The notes under the pieces: model-generated | What the model saw: the letters and a program-made list of their open reading frames with translations, nothing else | What the model was told of the DNA's origin: nothing | Database searches by the model: none | Shown: positions 47,570 through 58,458 of the stretch, one piece after another | Numbering within the stretch: position 1 is the first letter of the stretch | Layout of the letters: every line of letters starts with the position of its first letter | Origin: Limnanthes douglasii subsp. nivea | Taxonomy: Eukaryota > Streptophyta > Magnoliopsida > Brassicales > Limnanthaceae | DNA length: 64,000 nt | Direction of reading: 5' to 3' | Assembly: GCA_036936605.1 (NCBI GenBank) | Contig: JAUPFV010000002.1 | Span: 320,742,893 to 320,806,892, forward strand | Program-made: the position numbers and the translations under genes

Positions 47570-50500
47570 ATTGGTGTCATCGGTGGGAACAACATATTTT
47601 CCTCCCAAATAACCAAAGCAAAGAAGAAAATTCAAACTATTTCATGTCAAATTATGGAGAATTATATGAATCATTGGTAGATGAGCTGGAGATGGAGGAT
47701 ACCGACTGAGAACTTGTTGTCTCGACTCTTCTTGCAACCCTTTTGACTGAACTCGAGCGACTAGCTCAGTCGCTAAGGAAGGAAAAAACTAATAGTTTAT
47801 ATTATTAAATGAACAATTAGTCTTACATGATCTCATAGTCAAATCTATTATGGAGTGTGTGGATATGAACAATTAGTCTTACATGATCTCATAGTCAAAT
47901 TTATTGTGGAGTGTGTGGATAAATAGAAAGGAGATGATACAATTCTTGGAATATTCAAAAACTGTTTCTTGAGAAAAAATCAGAAGAGGAAGCATCCTTT
48001 CAATATGTCTCACAAATAGGGCCGAGAATACTAAGAACAAGGGTTATTAAATCAGAAAAAAATATGATAAGGTACTAATATTTCTCTTCGCATTCGTCGA
48101 GATGGTAGTAGGCCCAAGCAGCCCAGCCGAGAATTCCCCTTAATCAACAACAAGGTTGAGCCTCCTATTCGTGGATGACCCAAAACAACAATGAAGGGCA
48201 AATAGGTTTATCGTTGAATGGTGTACGCCCATCCAAAATCAGTAGTAATATTATCTACAAGTGTTAACAGGATACAACCAACCAAATTTATAAGGGCACA
48301 ACCGGGCGCAACAAAACCAACACTTCCTAGAATACCAATGAGACATGCTGAAATAAAATGCTCATCCTTCGCTGAAAAGTTCTAGGAACCTAAGTTCTAG
48401 AACATATATCACTTGATGTATATCTTCAATGTGGATGCAAATTATTGGCATTATGAAGAGTCCCCTATAGACCCGTATATTTTGTATAACATTATACCAT
48501 TACTCTTTTAAAACCACAAAATGGATAAGTACTACGGGAAAAGAGAACTAGAGCGTCAAATTCAACAGTTCAACAATGTGATACTACATTATAGAGTTGA
48601 TGATAACATTTCAACGAAGTATATGCCCAAGTATTTTAATATTTTCTCTAACCTGTCGAGGAAGTATCGTCCATGGTTCAAAAACTTCCCGAAAAAATGC
48701 ATCAAAAGCTATAAGATGCTTCAGACCATCCAGAAACCATCTTGAGAGTTTAAAGGTTATCAAGGGAGCATATACTACATAATCATTTGCAAGAGTATTT
48801 CTAATGAAAACTATTAATTACAGTCACGAAGATCTACTAGCTGAGGTAGAGCGATATATTAAACTAAATTAATTGTCCAGAACAAAGAAAACAGGGAATA
48901 CAGAAACCCAGCGAGATGTCTTAAAGCCAATAATAACGACACAGTTGCTCAGATAATTAGAAAGAATGATACACCAAGGAACAATGTTCTTCAACTTTGA
49001 CAAAGCCACAAAATAGTTAGACTCAAGATTATAAAGGGAAATTCAAAAGTGGTTACTGCACCATCAGTAACAAGAGGACTCAGTAGCCTCTAAGAGGAAA
49101 ATCTACGAAGCTGACCTAAACTTTGACAATAATCTATATAAATAAAAAAGATAGTGTTAAGTAAAATTGGCAAGGGAAGTTGTATATGGTGATAGAGCAT
49201 ACAAACATAAGTAAACATCGTAACTTTCATGCCGATATTGGTAATTCTCTTAGAAATTGATGTACTTTAAATGATCAAGTCCAATACTTAGTTGATGAAG
49301 GAAAACTAAGTGAGTTTGTTAAGAGGAAATAAATAAAGGAACTGGGAAAACGTTCATGTGAACATGAAAAATAGGCTTCGGCCTGAGGCAAAGGACAAAG
49401 AACATTGGATACAAATACTATAATCGTGAGAGATCCATACTTCAGAGTTTTAAAAAATCTTAGAAAAATGTATGTAAATGAGATAAATGCGACATTTTGA
49501 GGGTAGACGTCCCCATATTTTTACCAAAATCCATATCAGATACTAACATTATCGAAATAGACATCTCCATAAATAGAGGCGGTTTTAATAACAGTCGAGT
49601 TCCCAAGAGTAAAAATCAAGAGAGCAACAATGTTGAACCCAGCTCGGAAAATATTTAAGTTTTCACTGAAGTAAATATGACTGTATTAGGGGAGGTAACT
49701 CTTAATGTTTCTCTCATAAAGGAGTACTAAAACAAGGTGCAATGCTTATTCGTAGTGTTGAAGGAATCATCATTTATGTAGAATCATTGCACTTAGAGTA
49801 TTGCAAAGAAAAGAAGAATTGGTTATCTTGGAAGGGATGTATAACCCCAAACAAGGCCCCCAATTGGTCCAGGGGAAGATGTTGAAGATAGAGAGATGGA
49901 ATAAAAAAATACCCTAAATATTAGCCAAGATATCACAACTCAACTCGTGTACAAAATTATTATTTAAGAAAAACTACTTAAATATGTTTGCATGGATTAC
50001 GCGTGATGGGACCAAAGTCCGAGACAAAGTCATCAGCCACCAGTTGCGTATCAAAAAAATATTTTGGCCTATTGTAAAAAAGAAGAGATTCTAATCCAAA
50101 TAAAAAAATATAGTTAATTATTAAATAAATATATAAAATTTATGTTGTAAAACACATATGAGAGTCTTATTAACCTATATAGATATATAATCATGTTCGG
50201 GTAAAAAATAAGAATTGAAAGTGGAGAATATGCATAGACTTTACAGACCACAACAAATCATTTCCAAACGATCCATATACACTTCCAAGGTTTGAAAAAC
50301 TTATAGATGCAAAATCTAGAAACAAAATGTTATCTTTTATAGAGGTATTTGCAAGATACAATCAAATATATATGTGTAGTGTAGACCACAAACGCACAAG
50401 AATCATTACCAAAAGAAGGCTACATTGTTAAAAACATTCAGAGCACCTACCAAATGCCAGTGAATAAGATCTTTGTAAATCAGTCAGGGCTTAACATATA

Positions 50501-53012
50501 AGCCTACATTGATGATATGTTGGTAACAATCCTTTATAAAGAAGATCACTTAGCATACTTAGTCGAGACATGTGTAAAGCTTGAACGAATGAACCATAAA
50601 TTATATCCTAAAAAGTTCACCTCCGATGTACGGTTCAATAAACTCTTGGATTACATGGTGAGCAAAATAAGAAAATCTAATCCAACTTGAAAATTTGGTA
50701 GCAATGAAGCCATCGAGGAATGACAAAAAAGTTTAAATCCTAACATGAAGAGAAACACTTAATAGGTTCTTGTCAAAATCCTCAAATAAGTGTCATTCTT
50801 TTTTCAAATCCTGAGAGAATAAAAAAATGTTTGAATGAACCATATAATTCGATAAAGAACTCAATAATATAATATATTTTAATTTTCCTCAAATGTGTTA
50901 AAGAATCCTTAACGATAGGACAACTTGTTTATGTACCTAGCACTGTCAGATTATATGGTCAATGTAGTGCTACTTAGAGAAGAATGAAGGAATTGTAATA
51001 CAGTATACTATGTAAGTAAATCTTTATTACCAACTGAAAATAGGCATTTACAATTAGATAAACTTATTTTAGCACTACTACTTGCCATGAGGAAAATGAT
51101 ACCATATTTCCAAGCACACATAAGAGTAGTTAAAACTTATTTTCCTTTTATAAATATGATACAAAACCATCATGTATCAGGAAGATAGACCAAAAGGCCA
51201 GGAAAACTAGGGGGTTATAATTTCTATGTTGAATTGATAACGAAACTCCAAGCCAAGCACTGGCAAATTTGTTTATGAAGTTTGAGTCTGAGAGACTTCA
51301 ATGCTAGGAGAGTATATCTCTTAACTAATTCTTAATTAGTTGTCAACCAGGCATCAAGATATTCGAAGCCAAATATGATAACATTATTTAGTACTTGATA
51401 CAGTTAAAATCTCTAATTAGAAAATTCGAGCAAGTGGAATTTAAACAAGTCCCGAGAGTTGATAATTCAATAACTGACACACTCGCATCTTTTGTATAGA
51501 CATCTAAGGCCGTAGAAATAATCCTTGAGGAAAATCCATCTATTACATTATCAAACGATTTTTTGTTGACATTCACGACCACGAGAGTAATAATAATACA
51601 AGGTGACATAGAAGAAGAAAAATAGTGGAGAACACCAATTATGAAGTACATGATAGAAGGAATAATATTTTACGATAAAAAGGAAGCACGAAAGATAAAT
51701 ATGAAATCAACAACATTTGCTTCGACTTTGGACACATTATACAAAAGATGGCTAACTAAGACATTACTTTGATGCTTATGTATATATAAAGAAAATTTTG
51801 TTTTCTAAGAACTACATGATGGAGAATAAAGCGTTTATTATGGATGTAAGGCACTCTACTCAAGAATCCTAATTGAGGGCTATTATAGCCAACAATAATG
51901 CCAAACATAAACAAAAAAAAGTTAATCAGTGCGACACATACCATCAATTTGCAAACTTCTAACAAGTGATGTCAATATTATTTGAGATAATAACCAAAGT
52001 AATCTTACAAAAAAAATACAGTTTTAATTTTGTGGGATCTCTACCACTAACTTTAGGAGGAATAAATTTTATATTAGTTCCCGTAGATTACTTCTCAAAG
52101 TGGGAGGAAGCACGATCACTAATGAATATCATGAAAAAGAGGTAATAACTTTATTAAAAATAAATATATGTTACAAGTTTGGTATTCTGAAGTCATCACC
52201 ATGAATAATGAAATTTATTTCCATAACGACAAATTTGTTACAATTTTAATTCTCAAACTGGAATAAAGTAATAAATTTCTTTCTCTTTCTATCTCAAACC
52301 AACGATCAAGTTGAAATGAATAACAAGACAATAACAATGGCTTAAAAAATACTTTGGAATGAGGATCTAGAACCTGGTCGAATTTCCTTTAAGAATTCCT
52401 ACGGTTATACAAAACCACATTTCGAATCGTAATAAATGAAATGCATATTTCCTAGTATACGTATCTAGAACCAGTGATGCCAGCTAAAATAGGTATCTCA
52501 TATACCATGGAAAAATTATATGATGAACCCAGTAATGCACAAGCCCAAGTTTCTATTGTAGAAGTAATTAAATAAAGAAGAGTTAAAGTGCATATGCGAT
52601 CCAAATATTACAATGCGTTCATGAGAAATATATATATAATTCTAAAGTGCGATTCAGAAGTTCAGAACCATGAAATGATGTGTTACGCAGAGTTTTACTT
52701 CACACAAAATATAATTGGCTTGACATTTTGTATCTAAATTGGGAGCATCATTTTAACGGTCGAAACCATAACTTACAGAATATTGGATGAAAAAGAAAAC
52801 CAAGTTCTTCAATCCTCAAAAAATTGAGAGCTTAAAGCTCTATCACAGGTCTTGATACTCAAGATTTTAACTAACTACGACTTGTAAAACGTATATGTTA
52901 GACTATGACCATATACTATTTCCTCTTTTGGTGGTGCGAGAATTTATTAAGCATGCATTCGACATTAATAAAAAAACGTTGTGCCAAAAAAATAGTCTCA
53001 TAAATGTTCATT
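47570..53012 (+). pseudogene. Tat-lineage Ty3/gypsy gag-pol relic Y
   Basis: Collinear with relic X. Gag-like part at 47640-49130, with KRELERQIQQFNNVILHY at 48537, then LVDEGKLSEFVKRK near 49290-49330. Protease/linker remnants at 49560-49880. RT at about 50280-50660 (AYIDDMLVTILYKEDHLAYL). RNase H at about 51000-51290 (LILALLLAMRKMIPYFQAH). Integrase at about 52010-52460 (FILVPVDYFSKWEEA). It lacks the 390-bp insertion of X and the piece around 37140. It stops at about 53012, where CACTA-related sequence begins, with no 3' LTR. Confidence 0.75.
47810..47921 (+). repeat. 56-bp tandem duplication private to relic Y
   Basis: 'tgaacaattagtcttacatg' begins at 47810 and 47866, each copy ending 'gagtgtgtggata'. 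Relic X has a single copy at 33371. Confidence 0.9.
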
Positions 53013-53469
53013 AATAAAGTATCGGCTTATTGGGATTAATCAATTAAATAAAAAACAAAGAGCGTTAAGTGTTTAATAAAAGAATAAAGACTCATAAACT
53101 AAAACTATAATAAACATTACTTCAAAATAAAACAAGATTTTTAATACAAAAGTAAAATACAATGATTTCAAAATTACAAAACATAGCGTAATAAGAAGTC
53201 GTGTTTCAACGTTTTTTTTAAGAAGCAATAGAATATTTGGTTGGGACAACATCAGTATCCATAACTGTTTTTTGGCCTTTAGTACCATCAAACTGTCACT
53301 TCCAGTATTAACAACTGAAAAATTACTAGTCCCATCACCATCTTTCTCCATACCACTTCTTTCACAATATTCATGAAACATTGTCTCTCTTAAGTCATTT
53401 ATTTTCTTCTTTCCATTTTATTCAAGAATGTTGCAATATATAAATTATCCTTAAGCTATCTAAGTCATT
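53013..53469 (-). other. Junction region left of the CACTA relic
   Basis: A 102-codon minus-strand open stretch (53381-53073) has a hydrophilic start (CERSGMEKDGDGTSNFS) and a hydrophobic AT-driven tail. I recognise no domain. It is downstream of the transposase-associated remnant on the same strand and may be decayed CACTA sequence. Confidence 0.3.
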
Positions 53470-53904
53470 CTCCCATTCATTCTCGGGAATATAATACCAT
53501 AAACTATCAATATTCACGTTATATATCTCGTGAAAATCTAGAATTAACTTGGAACGACCGTCCAAAACTAGTGGACGACTAGACACTATAATTTATGTCC
53601 AATAAGTAATAGTGTCTTGCATCCCCACTACTTAAACTCCTTCTATGATATACCCAGCAGTAGTCGTCTTCGACAAATCCATGTCTAACTATATGTTGGT
53701 GTGCTATATTAGTTGCATTTTGGTAAATGGTTCTCCATTTCAACATGGACATAATATCAAAGTGCTCTCTCTTATTGAACTTTTGTGCACCTGAGCTCGT
53801 AAAATTAAGTCATCGACACCATCAAAGAATTCATCAGCAAGAACAGTCCTAGTAACATCTAAACGACGATACATTCAGTCACGAGAAGTTGGAATATGAG
53901 TAGG
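53470..53904 (-). pseudogene. CACTA (En/Spm) transposase N-terminus, transposase-associated domain
   Basis: Reading leftwards from 53904 on the minus strand: a TGA where the family has the tryptophan of RxWMY, then MYRRLDVTRTVLADEFFDGV from 53874, LILRAQVHKSS and a CPC motif. After a frameshift comes HGFVEDDYCWVYHRRS near 53700-53650. This is the order in the plant transposase-associated domain (Pfam Transpos_assoc): WMY, F..GV..FI, CPC..C, then H....GF...Y..W..H. The start codon is not here but at 60481, beyond an inserted LTR retrotransposon. The catalytic TNP2 domain is absent. Confidence 0.75.
53900..53904. repeat. Target-site duplication GTAGG, left
   Basis: Directly before the 5' LTR; identical to 60474-60478. 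Confidence 0.93.
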
Positions 53905-54280
53905 TGATGAGTCCGAAAATTTTCACCACTCACTGAAGAAACCGGACAGGGGAAATTCAGACATAAACCACCCACTAAACCATCCGAACTGGACAAGCGG
54001 ATTAAAAGCTAATCACCTTTTGACTAAGCTAATTCCTAATCTTTTTAATAAACTAATGGGTTTTTGAACTCGATCCGGCTTCATAAGTTTGACCCGAAAG
54101 CCCATGTGGCCCATAAATAGTGGTATAAATACCCAACCACTTTCATTAATGAGGGTAATGAACATTTAATACAACCATGCAGCTCAAATCTCTCACTAAA
54201 AAACACCCAAACATTAATTACCTTTGAAACATTATAAAACACCTGACAAAATTACCCTCAGTCCGCAATAATCCACACCA
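53905..54280 (+). repeat. 5' LTR of element T (376 bp)
   Basis: TG...CA ends. It contains TATAAATA at 54124-54131 within a GC-balanced core. It aligns with the 3' LTR except for about 141 bases (54045-54184) that the 3' LTR lacks. Confidence 0.93.
54124..54131 (+). promoter_or_regulatory. TATA box of element T 5' LTR
   Basis: TATAAATA, about 150 bases before the LTR end. The 3' LTR has lost the segment containing it. Confidence 0.7.
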
Positions 54281-54283
54281 AAT

Positions 54284-54300
54284 TGGCGACCACAGTGGGA
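54284..54300 (+). promoter_or_regulatory. Primer binding site of element T
   Basis: TGGCGACCACAGTGGGA starts four bases after the LTR. It begins with TGG, the complement of a tRNA CCA end. It is not the iMet site of the copia elements. The tRNA was not identified. Confidence 0.75.
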
Positions 54301-54323
54301 GGAGAAGGTGCCTGAATTTAGCA

Positions 54324-54332
54324 TTCAAAACC
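54324..54332. repeat. MULE target-site duplication, left
   Basis: TTCAAAACC here and TTCGAAACC at 56034-56042: 9 bases, 8 identical. Confidence 0.85.
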
Positions 54333-54730
54333 AGGCTTAAATCACTGCTTCGTCCCTTGACTATCACGTTTTGTGTCATTTAGTCCCTCGACAAAAAAAT
54401 AACGGTTGATGGTCCCTCGTCTATCAAAAATCTCTAAATTCAGTCCCCGCACGTGGTGTTTGCTGTAATGCTGCCATGTGTCACTATAGTTAAATGGTTT
54501 GCGTTCCATAGATAGTCTTTCGACTTTTAATTCCATTTTTTTACCCTTCGAATTTAATATTTTTTAAATATATATATTTTTATTTTTATTTTTTAGTTTT
54601 TCTCAAAACTTTCTATACTTTATTTTTTTCCCGACTACTTTAGTTGGGTTGGTCCCTTCTTGTAGACATTGTGGATTGTTGACTTAAGGGAAATCTATTC
54701 ATGGGATTGCGGTGAAAGCTGATCTTGATT
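54333..54730 (+). repeat. MULE left terminal inverted repeat
   Basis: Reverse complement of the right repeat over about 390 bases with scattered substitutions and one indel. The inner edge runs directly into a 13-bp hairpin (AGCTGATCTTGAT... ATCAAGATCAGCT, 54719-54760). Confidence 0.88.
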
Positions 54731-54836
54731 GCCAAAAGATCAAGATCAAGATCAGCTTTCACATGAAGCTGTTGGTAAGCTTTTGAATACGAGAACTATA
54801 TTTGCAACCCTGTCCTCCTGTCCAAAACATGAAGAC

Positions 54837-55628
54837 ATTACTATATCTCGGTGCGAATCTCATCACGGGAAGCATAACTTTTGAGATCAGAAATCTCGCA
54901 AGCCTTACCAGACTTGGTTTAGAAAGAAACTCGTTGATTGGGGAAATTCTGGAATCAGTTGGTAAGCTTTGAATATAAGAGTACTGTATTTACATTCAAA
55001 CTAGTTGACCGGGTGGATTCCATCTTCTATAGGAAGTATCAGTCACTTACTGTCTCTCTATTTGCTTTTTAATACCTTAGAATGAAGCATACCTCCAACT
55101 CTTAAAAACTGCAGTGAACTTTTGATCCTTGATCTAAGTTTAAATAAGCTCCATGGTACGTTACCTAAACAAGTTATAGGATTGGCATCTCTTTTGAACT
55201 TAGATGTCTCTTCCAACTCATTGACCGACCAATTTCCTCAAGAATTCGGAAACCTGAAGGGGCTCTTTCGGTTAGATATTTCAGACAACAAACTCCCATG
55301 TGAATTACCAACCACGTTGGGGAAGTTTTTAGCTATGTAAATACTTTTTATGCAAATCAATCTTTTTAAAGGTTCTCTTCCGGATTTTAGTGGGATAAAA
55401 GGAATTGAATTTCTAGATATTTCATAGAATAACCTGTCCGGCCACATACCGAAATATATGGCCGATTTTCGCTTGATACAGAATTTAAATTTATCCTTCA
55501 ACGAGTTTGAAGATCAGGTACTGACTCAAGGGATCTTCAGAAACGCTAGTATAGTTGCAGTTTACCGTAATAGTAAGCTCTCTGGAGGTATACAAGAACT
55601 ACATTTGCAACCCTGTCCTCCTATCCAC
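54837..55628 (+). pseudogene. Captured LRR receptor-like kinase fragment (LRR region and C-terminal cap)
   Basis: The ancestral protein would be a plasma-membrane LRR receptor kinase of the EFR/Xa21-like group (subfamily XII); only extracellular repeats remain. The plus strand reads LRR consensus pieces: NLASLTRLGLERNSL, then across a GT...AG intron at 54962-55032 (71 bases) into SISHLLSLYL, LLILDLSLNKLHGTLPKQV, LLNLDVSSNSL, GLFRLDISDNKL and NNLSGHIPKYM. Last comes the cap with IFRNAS and LSGGIQELHLQPCP, where kinases of this group have KLCGGI.EL.LP.C. Stops occur at LE*SIPP (about 55083), 55338 and about 55426. The kinase and transmembrane parts were not captured. Confidence 0.87.
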
Positions 55629-55631
55629 AAT

Positions 55632-56033
55632 ATCAAGATAAGCTTTCACCGCAATCCCATGAATAGATTTCCTTTGAGACAACAATCCACGATGTCAACA
55701 AGAAGGGACCAACCCAACTAAGTAGTCGGAAAAAAAAAACAGAGCATAGCAAATTTGGCTATACTCTGTTTTGAGAAAAACTAAAAAATAAAAATAAATA
55801 TTTAAAAAATATTAAATTCGAAGAGTAAAAATGGAATTAAAAGTCGAAGGACTATCTGTGGAACGCAAAGCATTTAATTCTAGTGACACGTGGCAGCATT
55901 ACAGCAAAAACCACGCGCGGGGACTGAATTTATAGATTTTTGATAGACGAAGGACCCTCAACCGTTATTGTTTTGTCGAGGGACTAAATGACACAAAACG
56001 TGATAGTCGAGGGACGAAGTAATGATTTAAGCC
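55632..56033 (-). repeat. MULE right terminal inverted repeat
   Basis: Reverse complement of the left repeat. It carries an extra stretch at about 55740-55770 ('agagcatagcaaatttggct...ctctg') that is itself an inverted repeat and is absent from the left arm. Confidence 0.88.
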
Positions 56034-56042
56034 TTCGAAACC
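56034..56042. repeat. MULE target-site duplication, right
   Basis: TTCGAAACC, one mismatch from the left copy. Confidence 0.85.
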
Positions 56043-57380
56043 ATCAAGAAAATTCAGTGCCACCAACTTTCACAGTGCCACCAACTTTGGCAGAAGTGGT
56101 GGGAGAAAATGATGAATACATAATTGAAGAGTGAGATAGGTTGCAAGCTGAAATAGAAGCCTTGAAAGATAGGGTGGAGATGGGCTTGAAAGAAAAATCA
56201 AAAGTGTCAGTTGTTCACCACACTGACAATCCTAGGGAGCATGTAAGTACTAAAAAGACTCATGCTAGATCAAAAAAGTATCACCGGTATAAACCGGTGG
56301 AGAGCTCAAATTCAGATTCAGAATCCTCTAGTAGCTCCTCGAACAAAGATGGAGTGGAGGAGTCCATGTCATCCAGCAACGATGAAGGCCGTTCTAAAAA
56401 GAAGCAGAAGTTGGTTAAAAGTATTCAAGAAAGAGGGACAGACATGGAAGGTTGAAAAGACATCTAGGAAAAGGGTCATCTCATGGTCACAGCCATGGCC
56501 GGAGACATGTAGACCGATTGTTGATGGATCCTTTTGTCTTTCATGATAAACCAGGTATCTTTGCGACTCCCAATGAAGATACTGTGTTTAGTCGTGGCCG
56601 GAATTGGAGACATTATCCATTGTCTTCCAAGATACCGTCCGGAAACCTTCCAAAGAGGTTTGACAACACAAAGATGGAAAAATACGATGGGAGTAAAGAT
56701 CCAGATAATCATCTGGAGCAATTCAAAATTTTATGATGAATTTTGATGATGACGATAAGTCGCTTTGTCGAGCGTTCTCCCTGTCATTTACGGGGAGTGC
56801 TCTGAAGTGGTACAATAGTCTGCCACAGGGCTGCATCATGAATTTTGATAATTTTTGGGTGGCCTTCCGGAGGAAGTTCGTTGGAAGTAAGGAAGTGAAG
56901 GGAATGGAGACACTATTATCCATTGTGCCCAAGGCCATGACGTGGGCCGGTTTACTTAATGAGGTTGTGAAACAAATCAATGTAGATGAAACAAAAAAGA
57001 CCAGGGTGCATAGGCAGGTGAGATCGGCCCCAGCTGCACCAAACCAGAACCAGAATCAGTCTCGATATAAGGCTAAAGAAGCCGGACAGGGTCCCAACAG
57101 GGCCAAGGATCAATCCCACCCAGCACCAGCTCAGAGTCAACAATCTAGAAATAAGCGAGGGCCTTGGTTTCAACCGGAGTGGTTTGCCGAGTTAAAAGAG
57201 AATGTGGAAACCATCTATGACAAAACAAAAGATGAAATGCACTTCAGGAAGCCAGCTGCACTTCAATCTCCCAAGGAAAGTCGTAATAATCGTTTATACC
57301 AATATCATAAAGATATTGGTCATAACACAGAAGATTGCATCACTTTGAAGCAAGAGATGAAAAATTTGATCGAAAGATGA
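56043..57380 (+). pseudogene. Tat-lineage gag of element T
   Basis: Three frames joined by two frameshifts. 56043-56455: Ser-rich region, with a TGA near 56133, after LAEVVGENDEY. 56452-56736: NLPKRF...YDGSKDPDNHLEQF. 56733-57380: capsid core GSALKWYNSLPQG, F..AFRRKFV, then a Gln/Arg-rich linker and YHKDIGHNTEDCITLKQEM, the modified zinc-binding end typical of Tat gag. The part before the MULE (54288-54332) is in frame with 56043 onwards if the MULE and one target copy (1710 bases) are disregarded. Confidence 0.88.
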
Positions 57381-57383
57381 AAA

Positions 57384-58458
57384 TTGGGTGCTTATGTTAA
57401 AAGAAGAAGTGGAAATAGGCCTGATAATGCTCATCGGACTGGCCCAAACAATGCAGGGACATCGGCTCCGGATGGGGATATGGTGATAATTAAAAGTTTT
57501 GATGTGGAGTCAGAGTATTTGGATCCTAATCCAACCCCAAATAAGGTGGGTGTTATCACAGAACACAACAAGACGGTATCCAGACTCATTAGCTTTTTTG
57601 AGTCACTTACAATATTTGGGGGAGACACCATGACTACACCAAATGCTTCTTTGAGAAAGAGGCATGTTCATACTCTAGCTACTCAACTGGAAGGAGGAAT
57701 GACTTCCTATCAATCGCAAATTCCTTTCCCCTTCATTGTGTTCGATGAAGATGATTTGAGGGTAATAGCTGGTCCCCACGAAGATGTTGTGGTAATAGGA
57801 GCATCCATTGGGGGCAATGACATCAGACGAATTCTAGTGGACACCGGTAGTTCAGCAATATCCTCTTTTTGACTTCCTACAAACAAATGAAGAATCCAGC
57901 AGTGATTCAGCATTCGAACAGGTCAATTGTGGGTTTCACTAGAAGCTTAGTAGATGTGATCGGGGAGTTTGAGGAGGAGATTTTGTTGGGAAAGGATCCT
58001 TTTAAGAAAATGGTTAGAGTACGTTTTGTTGTGGTGGATTGTCCCACTTGTTATAATGCCATCTTGGGAAGGTCTTGGCTTTCCAGGATGCATGTTGTGG
58101 TGGATTGTCCCACTTGTTATAAAATACGCTGTGCAAGGGCAAGTGGGAGTAGTCTGAAGTAGTCGAAAGATAGCAAGGGCGTGTTATGCAACAGCACTGG
58201 CCCCTCGAACTTTGAGGTTAGTTCAGACCAGTGAAGATTAGTAGTTGGAGGTGCCCTCTAGGGGAGACGGTGAAATTGATACCCCGGAGAGACCCCTGGT
58301 GTTTTAATACCAATTGAAGAGGTTGAAACTCACTCTCTGGCTGAAGGAAGAAATGTCAAGATCGGATCTAAGATGAAATCGAAACTAAAGAGTAAAATGT
58401 TGTCTTTTTTAACAAACAATCAGCATGTTTTTTCTTGGTGTAATGCTGATGTGACTGG
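57384..58458 (+). pseudogene. Tat-lineage protease and start of the RT linker, broken off
   Basis: 57384-57872 contains PFIVFDEDDLRVIAGPHEDV and RRILVDTGSSA, the retropepsin active site DTGS. A frameshift leads to 57869-58162 with NAILGRSWL, the protease C-terminal motif. A 30-bp stretch coding VVDCPTCY is present twice (58027-58056 and 58093-58122). The reading then continues with LSFLTNNQHVFSWCNADVTGV up to about 58458, equivalent to HVFAWCNENVIGV in relic W. There the plus-strand coding ends abruptly and antisense-gene sequence begins. RT, RNase H and integrase are missing. Confidence 0.87.

Larger units (their letters stand above)
54333..56033. mobile_element. Pack-MULE-type Mutator-like element carrying an LRR kinase fragment
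   Basis: It has long terminal inverted repeats, about 54333-54730 and 55632-56033. The outer ends are exact over AGGCTTAAATCA, followed by shared 'cgtccc', 'actatcacgttttgtgtcat' and 'tagtccctcgac'. A 9-bp flanking duplication (8 of 9 identical) is the Mutator hallmark. No transposase is present. The interior is a piece of a plant LRR receptor kinase gene, which is the definition of a Pack-MULE. The insertion is in gag of element T. Confidence 0.88.

Noticed and set aside
55122..55721. Functional LRR protein gene
   Set aside because: Stops at about 55083, 55338 and 55426, no signal peptide or kinase, and it is bounded by transposon inverted repeats.
54333..56033. Helitron or hAT carrying the LRR fragment
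   Set aside because: Long inverted repeats exclude a Helitron, and the 9-bp duplication excludes hAT (8 bp) in favour of a Mutator-like element.
57384..58162. Endogenous pararetrovirus instead of a gypsy element
   Set aside because: No movement protein or viral zinc-finger coat motif; LTRs, a tRNA-type primer site and 5-bp target duplication show an LTR retrotransposon.
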